DNA of 64,000 nucleotides from DATFVA01 sp963832715. Its GTDB lineage: Bacteria > Bacteroidota > Ignavibacteria > Ignavibacteriales > Ignavibacteriaceae. A program made the translations under genes and the position numbers. The stretch spans positions 620,001 to 684,000 of the forward strand of contig CAWHVB010000005.1 in assembly GCA_963832715.1 (NCBI GenBank). Direction: 5' to 3'. Shown one piece after another: positions 8,349-17,795 of this stretch (within the stretch, counting starts at the first letter, position 1; every line of letters starts with the position of its first letter). The notes beneath the pieces are model-generated. The model did not search any database, was not told the origin of the DNA, and saw nothing but the letters and a program-made list of their open reading frames with translations.

Positions 8349-8948
8349 TTAGCGAAAAAATGACCCTTCCTCAGTGCCGGCCAGATCGTATTGCGCAACA
8401 TTACGCCATAATGCATTACCATTTACTATAAGATAGACTCTGTAAAATTCTAAAGGTCCTGGCGAATCATTAAGTTCAATATTTAATTGATAGATACCTG
8501 CCTCTTTAACACCCTCATAAATCACGGTTGAGAAGTTTTGAGATGCCGCATAATAGTTCCCGTTTGCATAAATGGTTGGATCAATAATACCATCTTGCAG
8601 TTTACCTTTTACAAGTAATACAGAGACCGTTGTTCTGACCGGTAAAGCATAATTGATGCGGAAGAGATCACTTGTTGGATTGGGGTAGGGTGAGTCTAAT
8701 CTATAATAATTCACCACATATTGAACATTACAGCAGCCATCTTCCAATTTTAGCGTCCCTTTTTCATTTGGTACACCCCATACTCCTAACGGTTCAGGAC
8801 TCGATTCCCCGGTTACAACAATCCCTGTAATTACAGGGGGGGTATCAATATAATAAGGTGAAGGAGTGACGGGATCAGTGCAGGAATTCAAAACTAATAG
8901 AAAAAGTACGGCAATGATTAAAACAAGGCCAGTATATAATTTATCCAT
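8349..8948 (-). CDS. Lipoprotein with a sorting-domain-like segment
   Basis: A predicted lipoprotein of about 199 residues. I choose the ATG at 8948 because GGGGA lies 7 bases upstream; the frame also opens at an ATG at 8960. The signal peptide ends in LNSC, giving an N-terminal lipid anchor. From about the middle, SPYPNPTSDLFRINYALP resembles the opening of a T9SS C-terminal domain, followed by strands ending in FYRVYLIVNG. Having a lipobox and a sorting-like domain together is unusual, so the segment may simply share the fold. It appears to be the first gene of a two-gene operon with the downstream barrel. Confidence 0.65.
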   Translation of the reverse strand: MDKLYTGLVLIIAVLFLLVLNSCTDPVTPSPYYIDTPPVITGIVVTGESSPEPLGVWGVPNEKGTLKLEDGCCNVQYVVNYYRLDSPYPNPTSDLFRINYALPVRTTVSVLLVKGKLQDGIIDPTIYANGNYYAASQNFSTVIYEGVKEAGIYQLNIELNDSPGPLEFYRVYLIVNGNALWRNVAQYDLAGTEEGSFFR

Positions 8949-9315
8949 ATTTCCCCGCATAAAATTTATAAAGACTGCTGCTGCAGTGGTCCTTAAAGAA
9001 TTACATCACCGATGAGTAAATGATTTATTTCCCGCTCTTTGTTCCCGCCCGGTTACATAGAAGCAATTACCCATTTGTTCACACACGGAAAAATAATCAG
9101 AAATGAATAAAAAGAAAAATTGCTGATATGATATTCCGGGAAATCAACCACAACCAGTTTTCGTATGCAGGAGGCTTGCTTGATTCTTTTATCTTTTTTA
9201 TTGATGTTAGCCGGAGACAGATGTTTTACACCCAATTCCTCTTTAGACTATTAGACATAGCAGATAAAACCCTGATAAATAATTTTCTGTAAAAATATTT
9301 AAAAGAAGGAACGAT
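8949..9315. other. Intergenic region, nothing recognised
   Basis: About 365 bases between divergently oriented genes. A 60-codon open frame on the minus strand (9053-9235) has no ribosome site, no signal and no recognisable composition, so it is not called. Promoters for both flanking genes must lie here, but no clear consensus is seen. Confidence 0.4.
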
Positions 9316-10878
9316 ATGTCTATTACAAAAATTTTATCAATTATCCTTACTACAATTTTGTTCCAGGTTAGTTCCTCTGCTCAATGGACACCTGCAGCAA
9401 ATTCACCAACAGGATATCTTTTTAATATCACTGAAACAAACGGAGTTATGTATATCTGCAGCAACGGGGTTTACAAATCGACAGATGCGGGTATAAGCTG
9501 GCAGCAGATAAGTTCAGGATTGAATCCGAATACCAATGAGCTGCTGGATTATAATGATGCATTATATGCAGCGACAGACGGCGGGATTTATAAATCAACG
9601 GATGGCGGAAATAACTGGATTAAAAAAAGTAATGGAATAACAATCGGACCCGGGGCGAATTATGAATTCTGTGAATCCATTTATGAATACAACGGAACTC
9701 TCTTCACAGGTGCGTACAATGGAATATACCGCTCAACAGATGAAGCTGAAAATTGGGTGGTTACAAATGTGAGCGGAGAAGCGATTGAAGCGAAAAATTT
9801 TACATTGCACAATGCAATTTTGTTTGCAGCACGAGAAGGCTTTAATGACCCGGTTGGTTATAAATCGACCGATAACGGCACAATGTGGACTCCCTTATTT
9901 AGTCCGTCGTTTAATACAATTACTTTTTTGTCGGATGGAAATAAGTTATGGGCCGGGCTGGCAGGGACAGGTATATCTTTTTCAACGGATGACGGGAACA
10001 ACTGGACGTGGAGAGGCAACGGGCTGGGTGAGTCATATATTTCGACAGTAATTAAAACCGGCGATGTACTGTTAATTGGAGATGAAATTCATGCCGGTGT
10101 TCGAAGCACATCAGACGATGGTTTAACCTGGCAGGATTTCAGTACTGGTCTTTCTACGTATTATAGTCTGGAAATAAATAAGCTAATTATTTACAATGGT
10201 TTTATATGGGCCGCAACAGGCGATGGCTTGTGGCAAAGAAGTCTTTCTCAAGTTCCTGTTGAATTAATTTCTTTTAGTGCTGTTGTAGCCGAAAATGAAG
10301 TTAGTTTAAACTGGAGAACATCAACTGAAAAGAACAATAGCGGATTTGAGATAGAAAGATTAAATAATAACCGGAATATAAAACTGCAGGAACAGCCTGA
10401 AGGACAGGCAGGCTGGGAGAAAATCGGTTTTGTAGAGGGGAGCGGAACAACAACTGAAGAGCATCAATATACATTTGCCGATATGAATGTTGACCCCGGG
10501 GAACATCAATATAGATTAAAACAAATTGACTATGACGGCAGCTATGAATATTCGGAAATAGTTAATGTAAATATTTCCGGTCCAACCGGCTTTTCATTAC
10601 TACAGAATTATCCCAACCCATTCAATCCCTCAACGAATATTGAATATCGAATACAGAATAAAGAATATGTCACACTAAAAGTATTTGATGTGCTTGGAAA
10701 TGAAGTAGAAACATTAGTCAGCGAAGAAAAACCCGCCGGCAGTTATACGGTTCAGTTTTCCGCCCAAAGCGGATCCGCCTCAGATGGAGATGGATATAAT
10801 CTATCAAGCGGAGTTTATTTTTATAGAATTGTGAGCGGTAAACATTCCGAAACAAAGAAGATGATTTTGCTGCGATAA
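9316..10878 (+). CDS. Secreted beta-propeller protein with T9SS sorting domain
   Basis: A 520-residue exported protein. After the signal peptide (to about residue 22) come repeated blades with the pattern Y-K-S-T-D-x-G-x-x-W (for example GVYKSTDAGISW, GIYKSTDGGNNW), the BNR/sortilin-type propeller repeat. Next is a linker beta domain (PVELISFSAVV...EVSLNWRTSTEKNNSGFEIER), then the T9SS C-terminal domain starting LLQNYPNPFNPSTNIEY and ending KKMILLR. A similar architecture is found at 39072. AAGAAGGAA precedes the ATG. Probably a surface or secreted binding protein; no catalytic residues recognised. Confidence 0.87.
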   Translation: MSITKILSIILTTILFQVSSSAQWTPAANSPTGYLFNITETNGVMYICSNGVYKSTDAGISWQQISSGLNPNTNELLDYNDALYAATDGGIYKSTDGGNNWIKKSNGITIGPGANYEFCESIYEYNGTLFTGAYNGIYRSTDEAENWVVTNVSGEAIEAKNFTLHNAILFAAREGFNDPVGYKSTDNGTMWTPLFSPSFNTITFLSDGNKLWAGLAGTGISFSTDDGNNWTWRGNGLGESYISTVIKTGDVLLIGDEIHAGVRSTSDDGLTWQDFSTGLSTYYSLEINKLIIYNGFIWAATGDGLWQRSLSQVPVELISFSAVVAENEVSLNWRTSTEKNNSGFEIERLNNNRNIKLQEQPEGQAGWEKIGFVEGSGTTTEEHQYTFADMNVDPGEHQYRLKQIDYDGSYEYSEIVNVNISGPTGFSLLQNYPNPFNPSTNIEYRIQNKEYVTLKVFDVLGNEVETLVSEEKPAGSYTVQFSAQSGSASDGDGYNLSSGVYFYRIVSGKHSETKKMILLR

Positions 10879-11092
10879 AAAGTTCAGAATAACAAACCCG
10901 TGTTGGCACTCAGTCAGTCGTATAGTTATACTTTTATGCAGAAAATTGTTCCTCAACTACTTTATCGAGTCATAGCATCTGAATAGATCCTCGATTAGCA
11001 ATTGAGGAAGATGGTGAGATATTTCAACCTCTCCCCAAACCATTATCCGACCGTTCATCATTTTATATCCCGCAATTTTTTATCAATAATTT

Positions 11093-11100
11093 TATATTTG
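11093..11100 (+). promoter_or_regulatory. TAnnTTTG-type -7 element
   Basis: TATATTTG matches the -7 element known for Bacteroidota housekeeping promoters (TAnnTTTG) and lies 52 bases upstream of the tricorn-like protease gene. No convincing -33 TTTG was found at the usual spacing, so support is partial. Confidence 0.35.
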
Positions 11101-11151
11101 TGTGCCAATTTTACAGGCTAGTAGTCTTTCGCTCAAAAATACCGGGAGTTA

Positions 11152-14100
11152 ATGATGTTAAAACCATCCGCTTTTTTCACTGCTCTTATTTTATTTTCTT
11201 CAATTATATTTCCTCAGAACCAGCCGCTGCTGCTGTATCCATCAATTAACAATGATGGTTCAAAGATTGCATTTTCTTACCAGGGAGATATATGGACGGT
11301 GTCTTCTTCAGGAGGCAGAGCTGACAGGATTACCGAACACGAAGGGATTGAAACCTATAGTGTATGGAACCCCGACGGCAGTAAGCTCGCTTTTAACAGC
11401 GAACGTTTCGGAAATTCTGATGTTTATGTTGTAGACGCTTTGGGCGGAAGACCTACCCGGTTAACTTACCATTCGGCAAGTGATGAAGTCAGCAGCTGGT
11501 CAAAAAGCGGGAAGATCTATTTTACTACAAGGAGAAATTATAATTCCGTTGAGTGGTCGCCGGAAATTTATGCTGCACTGCCGGAAGGCGGTACTCCTGA
11601 ACGTGCGATGGATGCTTTCGGTTATGATCCTGCCGAATCGCCCGATGGCAGGTTCATTGCATATACTAAAGGCGATTGCCGTATCCCCCGGGAAGAATAC
11701 CGCGGTTCTGCTAACAGGGATATCTGGCTGTACGATACAAAAGACAAATCATATACCCAATTAACATTCTTTGAAGGAAATGATTATTCACCTCAGTGGG
11801 GAGGAGATCGTAATATTTTCTACATAAGTTCCTCCAGCGGTAAATATAACGTTCATAAAATATCTCTTGATCAGGAAGGAAAGCAGCTCAATGAAAGCGC
11901 TGTTACTACTTTCGCAGATAATGGAGTCCGTAATTTCAGTGTAAGCCGGGATGGGAGCAAACTTGTTCTCGAAAAAGATATGAACCTGTATACAATAAAT
12001 TCTGACGGGACAAACCTTGATACACTTTCAATTGATGTGGCATCTGATTATAAGCTTGATCCTTATGAATGGAAGACTTTCGCATCTAAAGCTTCTGAGT
12101 TTTCTCTTTCACCTGACGGAAAGTATATCGCTCTTGCAGTACGAGGAGATATTTTTGTTACCGAGAATGATAAAGATAAAAGTCTGACCGTTAACCTGAC
12201 TAAAAGTCCTTCACGCGAAGAGAATCCTCAATGGGTGAATGATTCTACCATTGTTTTCGTTTCAGATCAGGAGGGACAGTTCGATATTTATGCTGTTTCT
12301 TCTTCGGATAAAGAACAGACAAATATTTTCAGGAGTCTGAAGCATAAGGTAGAACGGATAACGAATACCGATCAGGATGAATCTGAATTAACAGTTTCAC
12401 CCGACGGGAAGAGGATAGCATTTCTGCGGGGCAATGGTCAGCTTATTTCTGCAAAGCTGGATAAGGGCGGAAATCTTTCTGATGAAAAGATATTATCGGA
12501 TGACTGGGCGGGAGCTGAGGATATCAGCTGGAGCCCTGATTCCAAGTGGCTTGCATATTCTAAAGCCGATCTTTATTTCAACAATGAAATTTACATCCAG
12601 GCAGCTGATAGTTCGCACGAGCCTGTAAATGTAAGTATGCACCCTGCTATGGATACACAGCCTTTCTGGAGTCCGGATGGTTCAAAACTCGGTTTCATTT
12701 CGGAGAGGAATAACCGCAGTGCCGATGTCTGGTTTGTATGGCTGAAGAAAGCCGACTGGGAAAAGACACAGCAGGACTGGGAGGAAACCGAAAAACCCAG
12801 GGAAGAGAAGAAGGATAAGAAAGATTCTGCGAAAGTAAAAGAAGTTCAAATTGATTTCCCGGATATTTACAAACGGCTCGTCCAGGTTACTTCTATGCCC
12901 GGTGATGAGCGAAATGTTGTTATCTCGTCAGACGGTGAAACATTTTATTTCACAGCACCTTATTCATCGGGAAAAGGAAAAAAACTTGATTATTCGCTTT
13001 ACAGTGTCAAGTGGGATGGGAAAGATTTCGAATCAATTATAAAAGGAAGCGATGCATACTCCTCATTAGAACCCGATAAGGATGTAAAAAATCTGTACCT
13101 CTTCAAAGGCGATGGCAAACTTGTTAAAATCGATCTTGACAAGAAGAAAGAAGAAGGACTTACTTATACGGCAAAGATGCAGATTAACTTTACAAAAGAG
13201 AAAGACCAGGTGTTTGAAGAATCATGGAGAATGATAAGAGATGGCTTCTATGATCCCGGGTTTAATGGTCACGACTGGAATGCCCTCAAGGCAGAGTACA
13301 AACCATGGGTTATGGCTGCTTCGACCAGCAGGGATTTCAGGTATATGTTTAATTTTATGCTGGGACAAATTAACGCCAGTCATATGGGAATGTACGGAAG
13401 CGACAGGGAGGAAACACAAAAAGAAGTGACCGGTCTGCTCGGGATAGAGATAAAAAATGTAGACGGGGGTATACTTGTTGACCGCGTTATTCCCGAAGGA
13501 CCTGCAGACAAATCCGAAAGCAAACTTTCTGCCGGCGATATTATTACAAAGGTTAACGGCGACTCTGTTGGCGGAAAGAATAACTTTTATTCGAAGTTCG
13601 TAAATTCAGCCGGTGAAAGAGTGCTCCTCGTGGTAAAATCCCCTGATGGAAAAATGAGGGAAGTCATAATCCGCCCTGTGGATAATATTAATGACCTTCT
13701 TTATAACGAATGGGTACAGGACCGGAAAAAACTGGCCGATGAATATTCAGGCGGAAGGATAGGTTACATCCATATTAAAGCAATGGGATGGGACAGCTTT
13801 GAAGAATTTGAAAGGGAACTGCAGGCTACAGGCTACGGCAAAGACGGGATTGTTGTTGATGTGCGCTACAATGGAGGCGGATGGACTACTGATTATCTTA
13901 TGTTGGTACTGAATTACAAGCAGCACGCTTATACGATACCGAGGGGAGCAGCAGATAATCTGGCTAAAGATCATCTGAAGTTTACAGGTTACTATCCCCT
14001 TGGCGAAAGACTTCCTTACACAGCGTGGATTAAACCAAGCATAGCGATGTGTAATGAGAACAGTTATTCAAATGCCGAGATATTTTCACATGCATATCAG

Positions 14101-14355
14101 ACACTCGGCATAGGGAAACTGGTGGGCAAACCTTCATTCGGTGCAGTTATATCTACCGGCGGAAGGCAGATGGTTGACGGAACATTCGTGCGGCTGCCCG
14201 GCAGAGGCTGGTACATAAAGAAAACCAATAATGATATGGAAGACGAACCTGCCACTCCTGATTTTGTAGTCGAGAATGCCCCCGATTACCGTGCAAAAGG
14301 TACCGACGCCCAGCTGAAGAAAGCAGTTGAAGAGCTGATGAAACAGCTGAAGTAG
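11152..14355 (+). CDS. Exported tricorn-like protease (S41 family, PDZ)
   Basis: A 1067-residue exported protease with the tricorn architecture. After a signal peptide, residues about 25-620 hold TolB/WD40-like propeller repeats (many SPDGxxIA and WSPDGSKLxF units). A Lys/Glu-rich linker follows, then a helical domain (EESWRMIRDGFYDPGFNGHDW), a PDZ domain at about 765-840 (GLLGIEIKNVDGGILVDRVI, GDIITKVNGDSV) and a C-terminal S41 peptidase domain. The expected nucleophile is the Ser in NENSYSNAEIF, after GIVVDVRYNGGG. The family degrades peptides, with the propellers thought to gate access. It has the full expected length and no operon partner. Confidence 0.92.
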   Translation: MMLKPSAFFTALILFSSIIFPQNQPLLLYPSINNDGSKIAFSYQGDIWTVSSSGGRADRITEHEGIETYSVWNPDGSKLAFNSERFGNSDVYVVDALGGRPTRLTYHSASDEVSSWSKSGKIYFTTRRNYNSVEWSPEIYAALPEGGTPERAMDAFGYDPAESPDGRFIAYTKGDCRIPREEYRGSANRDIWLYDTKDKSYTQLTFFEGNDYSPQWGGDRNIFYISSSSGKYNVHKISLDQEGKQLNESAVTTFADNGVRNFSVSRDGSKLVLEKDMNLYTINSDGTNLDTLSIDVASDYKLDPYEWKTFASKASEFSLSPDGKYIALAVRGDIFVTENDKDKSLTVNLTKSPSREENPQWVNDSTIVFVSDQEGQFDIYAVSSSDKEQTNIFRSLKHKVERITNTDQDESELTVSPDGKRIAFLRGNGQLISAKLDKGGNLSDEKILSDDWAGAEDISWSPDSKWLAYSKADLYFNNEIYIQAADSSHEPVNVSMHPAMDTQPFWSPDGSKLGFISERNNRSADVWFVWLKKADWEKTQQDWEETEKPREEKKDKKDSAKVKEVQIDFPDIYKRLVQVTSMPGDERNVVISSDGETFYFTAPYSSGKGKKLDYSLYSVKWDGKDFESIIKGSDAYSSLEPDKDVKNLYLFKGDGKLVKIDLDKKKEEGLTYTAKMQINFTKEKDQVFEESWRMIRDGFYDPGFNGHDWNALKAEYKPWVMAASTSRDFRYMFNFMLGQINASHMGMYGSDREETQKEVTGLLGIEIKNVDGGILVDRVIPEGPADKSESKLSAGDIITKVNGDSVGGKNNFYSKFVNSAGERVLLVVKSPDGKMREVIIRPVDNINDLLYNEWVQDRKKLADEYSGGRIGYIHIKAMGWDSFEEFERELQATGYGKDGIVVDVRYNGGGWTTDYLMLVLNYKQHAYTIPRGAADNLAKDHLKFTGYYPLGERLPYTAWIKPSIAMCNENSYSNAEIFSHAYQTLGIGKLVGKPSFGAVISTGGRQMVDGTFVRLPGRGWYIKKTNNDMEDEPATPDFVVENAPDYRAKGTDAQLKKAVEELMKQLK

Positions 14356-14370
14356 AATTCTTATTCTCAT

Positions 14371-14397
14371 TCTCCCCCGATTTCCAACCGGGGGAGA
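14371..14397. terminator. Perfect hairpin after the tricorn-like gene
   Basis: Arms TCTCCCCCG (14371-14379) and CGGGGGAGA (14389-14397) form a perfect 9-bp stem with a 9-base loop, 16 bases after the protease stop. There is no T tract, so it may terminate weakly or protect the mRNA 3' end. Confidence 0.55.
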
Positions 14398-14630
14398 TGT
14401 GAACAAACAAGGTACAAATCTTAAATATATCCCTCCGATTGATTAAAAAAATGAATGTAAAGCCAAACGATTGTCATCAGCAATCGGATTTACATAACAC
14501 CTGTCCCTTAAAGAAATTCAAAAATTCACGATAATGTATACAGACACTTTTTAGGAGAGAAATCCCGCTATATCATCTGTTGGATACAAATCTCAGTAAA
14601 TGGAAATTAATACTTAAAAGGCAGTGTTAA

Positions 14631-16712
14631 ATGAAGATAAGTTTTAAATCGTTTAAAAACTGGGGTATTTCAGCTAAAGTCGGCGGTGTTGCAATCTCAT
14701 CGGCGCTGTTGGTTTCTTTTGCTGTCATTTTTTACATTCTTCCGATATTAGCGGGCAAAATGAAAGATGAAAAATCAAATGGTGTAAAGCAGGTAGTTGA
14801 AACTGTATACTCAATTATCGAGGAATATGATCAGCTGGTCAAAGAAAACCGGTTAACATTAGCTGATGCCCAGAGGGAAGCAAAGGAAAAAATAAGGGGA
14901 CTGCGGTATTCCGGAAATGAATATTTCTGGATAAATGATATGAAGCCGACTATGATTATGCATCCGTTCAAGCCTGAGCTTGAGGGGAAAAATTTAAGTA
15001 ATAACACAGATCCTAATGGCGTACATCTCTTCCTGGAAATGGTACAAACCTGCCGGAGAAACGGGGAAGGATTTGTTGAATATTATTGGCCCAAACCGGG
15101 AAAAGATGAACCTCAACCCAAAGTTTCCTATGTGAAGTTAATAAAATCCTGGGGCTGGATAGTTGGAAGCGGAGTATATGTAGATGACATAGAAGCGGCT
15201 GTCGCTGAAGCAGAGTATAAAATTATTTTATGCCTTGTGACAGCGTTTATTCTTGCAGGGCTCATGGGTTTGTTCCAGGGCAGGTATATTTCAAGGCCGC
15301 TAAAGAAATTAACCGAAATCTCAAAACGCATCGCACTAGGCGAAACGGATATGAGAATAGAGTCAACAACCTCGGAAGAAATAGGCAGACTTGAAAAGTC
15401 TCTTTCGGAGATGGTTGAATCGATAAAAGAACAGACTAAAGTTTCCGAAATGATAGCGGAAGGTCAACTCGATATAAATATAAAAGTTCGTTCAGAAAAT
15501 GATATTTTATCGAAAAGTATGCAGAAGATGGTGGATACTCTGAAACATCTTGACAAAGAACTACTGGAATTATCTGCATCTGCACAGAATGGCGGCCTGT
15601 CAAGAAGAGGAGATGCAAGTTTATTTAAAGGAGGCTATAAAAAAATAGTTGAAGGCATCAACAAGACTCTTGATGCTGTCATATTTCCCATTCAGGATGG
15701 GAACAAAGTTCTTACCCAAATGGCTACCGGTGATTTTACAGCACGCATAAAAACCGATTATAAAGGTGATTTTCAATTACTTAAAAACAGTGTTAACAAG
15801 TTGGGTGATTCATTAACTGAGCTTATCCGGAGCGTGAACGAAGCCGTGCATTCTACGGTGAATGAAAGCAACGAAATATCTGCAGCCACAGAGCAAATGG
15901 CCGCTAACTTACAGGCGCAGACAGTCCAGACAGCTGAAGCTGCTTCAGCCATCGAAGAAATGACTAAGACCATCATGGAATCCACAAGGAATTCTGCCGC
16001 TGCGGCAAGCAATGCTAATATTGCAGGCAAAATAGCGATGGATGGGGGAAAGGTAGTTGAGGAAACAATAGAAGGTATTAACCGGATTTCAGCTGTAGTT
16101 CAACAGGCTGCAGCCACTATGACAAATTTAGGCAACAGCAGTGATCAGATTGGGGAAATAATTCAGGTGATAGAAGATATTGCCGATCAAACTAACTTGC
16201 TTGCATTAAATGCTGCCATTGAAGCGGCGAGAGCAGGGGAGCAGGGAAGAGGCTTTGCCGTGGTTGCCGATGAGGTTAGGAAACTGGCTGAGCGTACCAC
16301 TAAAGCTACGAAAGAAATAGCCTCGATGATCAAGCATATACAACAAGATACAAAAGAAGCAGTGGAGAAGATAGAAGAAGGAACAGGCGAGGTTGAAAAG
16401 GGTCAGGAACTTGTTATCAAATCAGGGACAGCTTTGAAGCAAATTATCGCCGCAACCAATAAAGTAGTAGATGAGATCAACCAGATCGCTTCGGCGGGTG
16501 AAGAACAGTCAACTTCTGCTGAGCAAATAAGTAAAAGTGTTGAATCAATAAATAATGCAGCACAGGAAAGTTCTGCAGGTGTACAGCAAACTGCAAGAGC
16601 CGCTGAGGATCTTACACGGCTTACTCAAAACCTTGAAGGCCTTGTAGCCAAATTCAAAATAACAGAAGCATATAACAGCAGGATTAAAGAATCCGTCACT
16701 TTCCCCTGTTAA
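14631..16712 (+). CDS. Methyl-accepting chemotaxis protein with Cache sensor
   Basis: A 693-residue chemoreceptor. TM1 is at about 18-39. A periplasmic single Cache domain follows (residues about 45-190, with YFWINDMKPTMIMHPFKPEL and SWGWIVGSGVYVDD, typical of sCache_2 sensors of small organic acids). TM2 is at about 196-216, then a HAMP domain and a second HAMP-like region (QMATGDFTARI). The C-terminal signalling domain carries the conserved hairpin tip DQTNLLALNAAIEAARAGEQ and GFAVVADEVRKLAER, which contacts CheA/CheW. No che gene is nearby, so the partners are encoded elsewhere. Ligand not identifiable from the sequence. Confidence 0.95.
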   Translation: MKISFKSFKNWGISAKVGGVAISSALLVSFAVIFYILPILAGKMKDEKSNGVKQVVETVYSIIEEYDQLVKENRLTLADAQREAKEKIRGLRYSGNEYFWINDMKPTMIMHPFKPELEGKNLSNNTDPNGVHLFLEMVQTCRRNGEGFVEYYWPKPGKDEPQPKVSYVKLIKSWGWIVGSGVYVDDIEAAVAEAEYKIILCLVTAFILAGLMGLFQGRYISRPLKKLTEISKRIALGETDMRIESTTSEEIGRLEKSLSEMVESIKEQTKVSEMIAEGQLDINIKVRSENDILSKSMQKMVDTLKHLDKELLELSASAQNGGLSRRGDASLFKGGYKKIVEGINKTLDAVIFPIQDGNKVLTQMATGDFTARIKTDYKGDFQLLKNSVNKLGDSLTELIRSVNEAVHSTVNESNEISAATEQMAANLQAQTVQTAEAASAIEEMTKTIMESTRNSAAAASNANIAGKIAMDGGKVVEETIEGINRISAVVQQAAATMTNLGNSSDQIGEIIQVIEDIADQTNLLALNAAIEAARAGEQGRGFAVVADEVRKLAERTTKATKEIASMIKHIQQDTKEAVEKIEEGTGEVEKGQELVIKSGTALKQIIAATNKVVDEINQIASAGEEQSTSAEQISKSVESINNAAQESSAGVQQTARAAEDLTRLTQNLEGLVAKFKITEAYNSRIKESVTFPC

Positions 16713-16954
16713 TTAATTTCGGTTGCCGAAAACTATCTGATCAAATTTAGTTGATCCCGTCAAAGGCCCTTCCATTTTTCCGGGTAATCGAATAAAAATT
16801 TCTTATTCCCCATCTATAATCAGAAACATTTCCCGGACGAGCTCTGAATGTTTTGATTTAATTAAGACATCATGTAACCTTTTAAATGTTAATCCCTGCC
16901 TCATAAAATTTACTTTCCACGGGGGAAAATTTTAATAATAAACAGGAATCTAAA

Positions 16955-17674
16955 ATGACGAATCGAATAACTGAGCTTACTCAAAACAAAGCTGCTAAAA
17001 TTGCAGGCATTGGATACCTTGTTATTTTCGTTCTTGGTATCGTGATAAACTTTTTTGTATTCGGCGGACTTATTGTAAAGGGAGATGCTGAAACTACTGC
17101 AAATAATATCGCGGCTAATGAAATTTTATTTCGCAGCGGGATGGCAGGATGGATCGTTGTTTTAATCATTGATATTATCATTGCTTGGGCCCTGTACATA
17201 TTTCTTAAACCGGTAAGTAAGAGTCTTTCTCTGATTACAGCATGGTTCAGGTTAGTGTACATCGCTATTTTCGGAATCACTCAGCTTAACCTGCTGTTTG
17301 TTATCGTACTTTTAAGCGGTGCCGACTTCCTGAAAGTATTCACCCCCGCCCAGGTAAAGGCGCTTGCGCTGCTTTTCATCGATGGACACAACTACGGATT
17401 CCTGATCGCGTTGGTATTTTTCGGAGTACATCTTTTTTTAATCAGCCGACTAATTTTTAAATCCGGGTATGTTCCTAAATATGTCGGTATAGTGCTGGTG
17501 CTGGCATCTTTCGGCTATATTGTGGACAGCTTCGCAAATTTTCTTTTACCGAATTATTCCGAATATCAGCTGATGTTTATGCTTCTCGTTGCCGTACCAG
17601 GAATTGTAGGTGAGTTGACCTTTACAATCTGGCTACTGAATAAAGGTTCAAAATCAGAACCGGTCACAGTATAG
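16955..17674 (+). CDS. DUF4386 family membrane protein
   Basis: A 239-residue integral membrane protein with six predicted helices, matching the DUF4386 family: N-terminal KAAKIAGIGYLVIFVLGI, a loop KGDAETTANNIAANEILFR after the first helix, then further helices to the C-terminus. The family is widespread and has no established function. It stands alone, 240 bases from the chemoreceptor and 120 from the next gene. Confidence 0.8.
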   Translation: MTNRITELTQNKAAKIAGIGYLVIFVLGIVINFFVFGGLIVKGDAETTANNIAANEILFRSGMAGWIVVLIIDIIIAWALYIFLKPVSKSLSLITAWFRLVYIAIFGITQLNLLFVIVLLSGADFLKVFTPAQVKALALLFIDGHNYGFLIALVFFGVHLFLISRLIFKSGYVPKYVGIVLVLASFGYIVDSFANFLLPNYSEYQLMFMLLVAVPGIVGELTFTIWLLNKGSKSEPVTV

Positions 17675-17795
17675 TTATTTCGGAGTGTATTTTGAAAGAA
17701 GGGCTGACAAAATAATACCTAATTATTTATAAAAATAGCTTATATTCACATTTATGTATAAATAAGATATATTTTATTATACTATTTAGAAAAAA

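Noticed and set aside
9053..9235. 60-codon open frame on the minus strand
   Set aside because: No ribosome site, no homology-like motif and no operon context.
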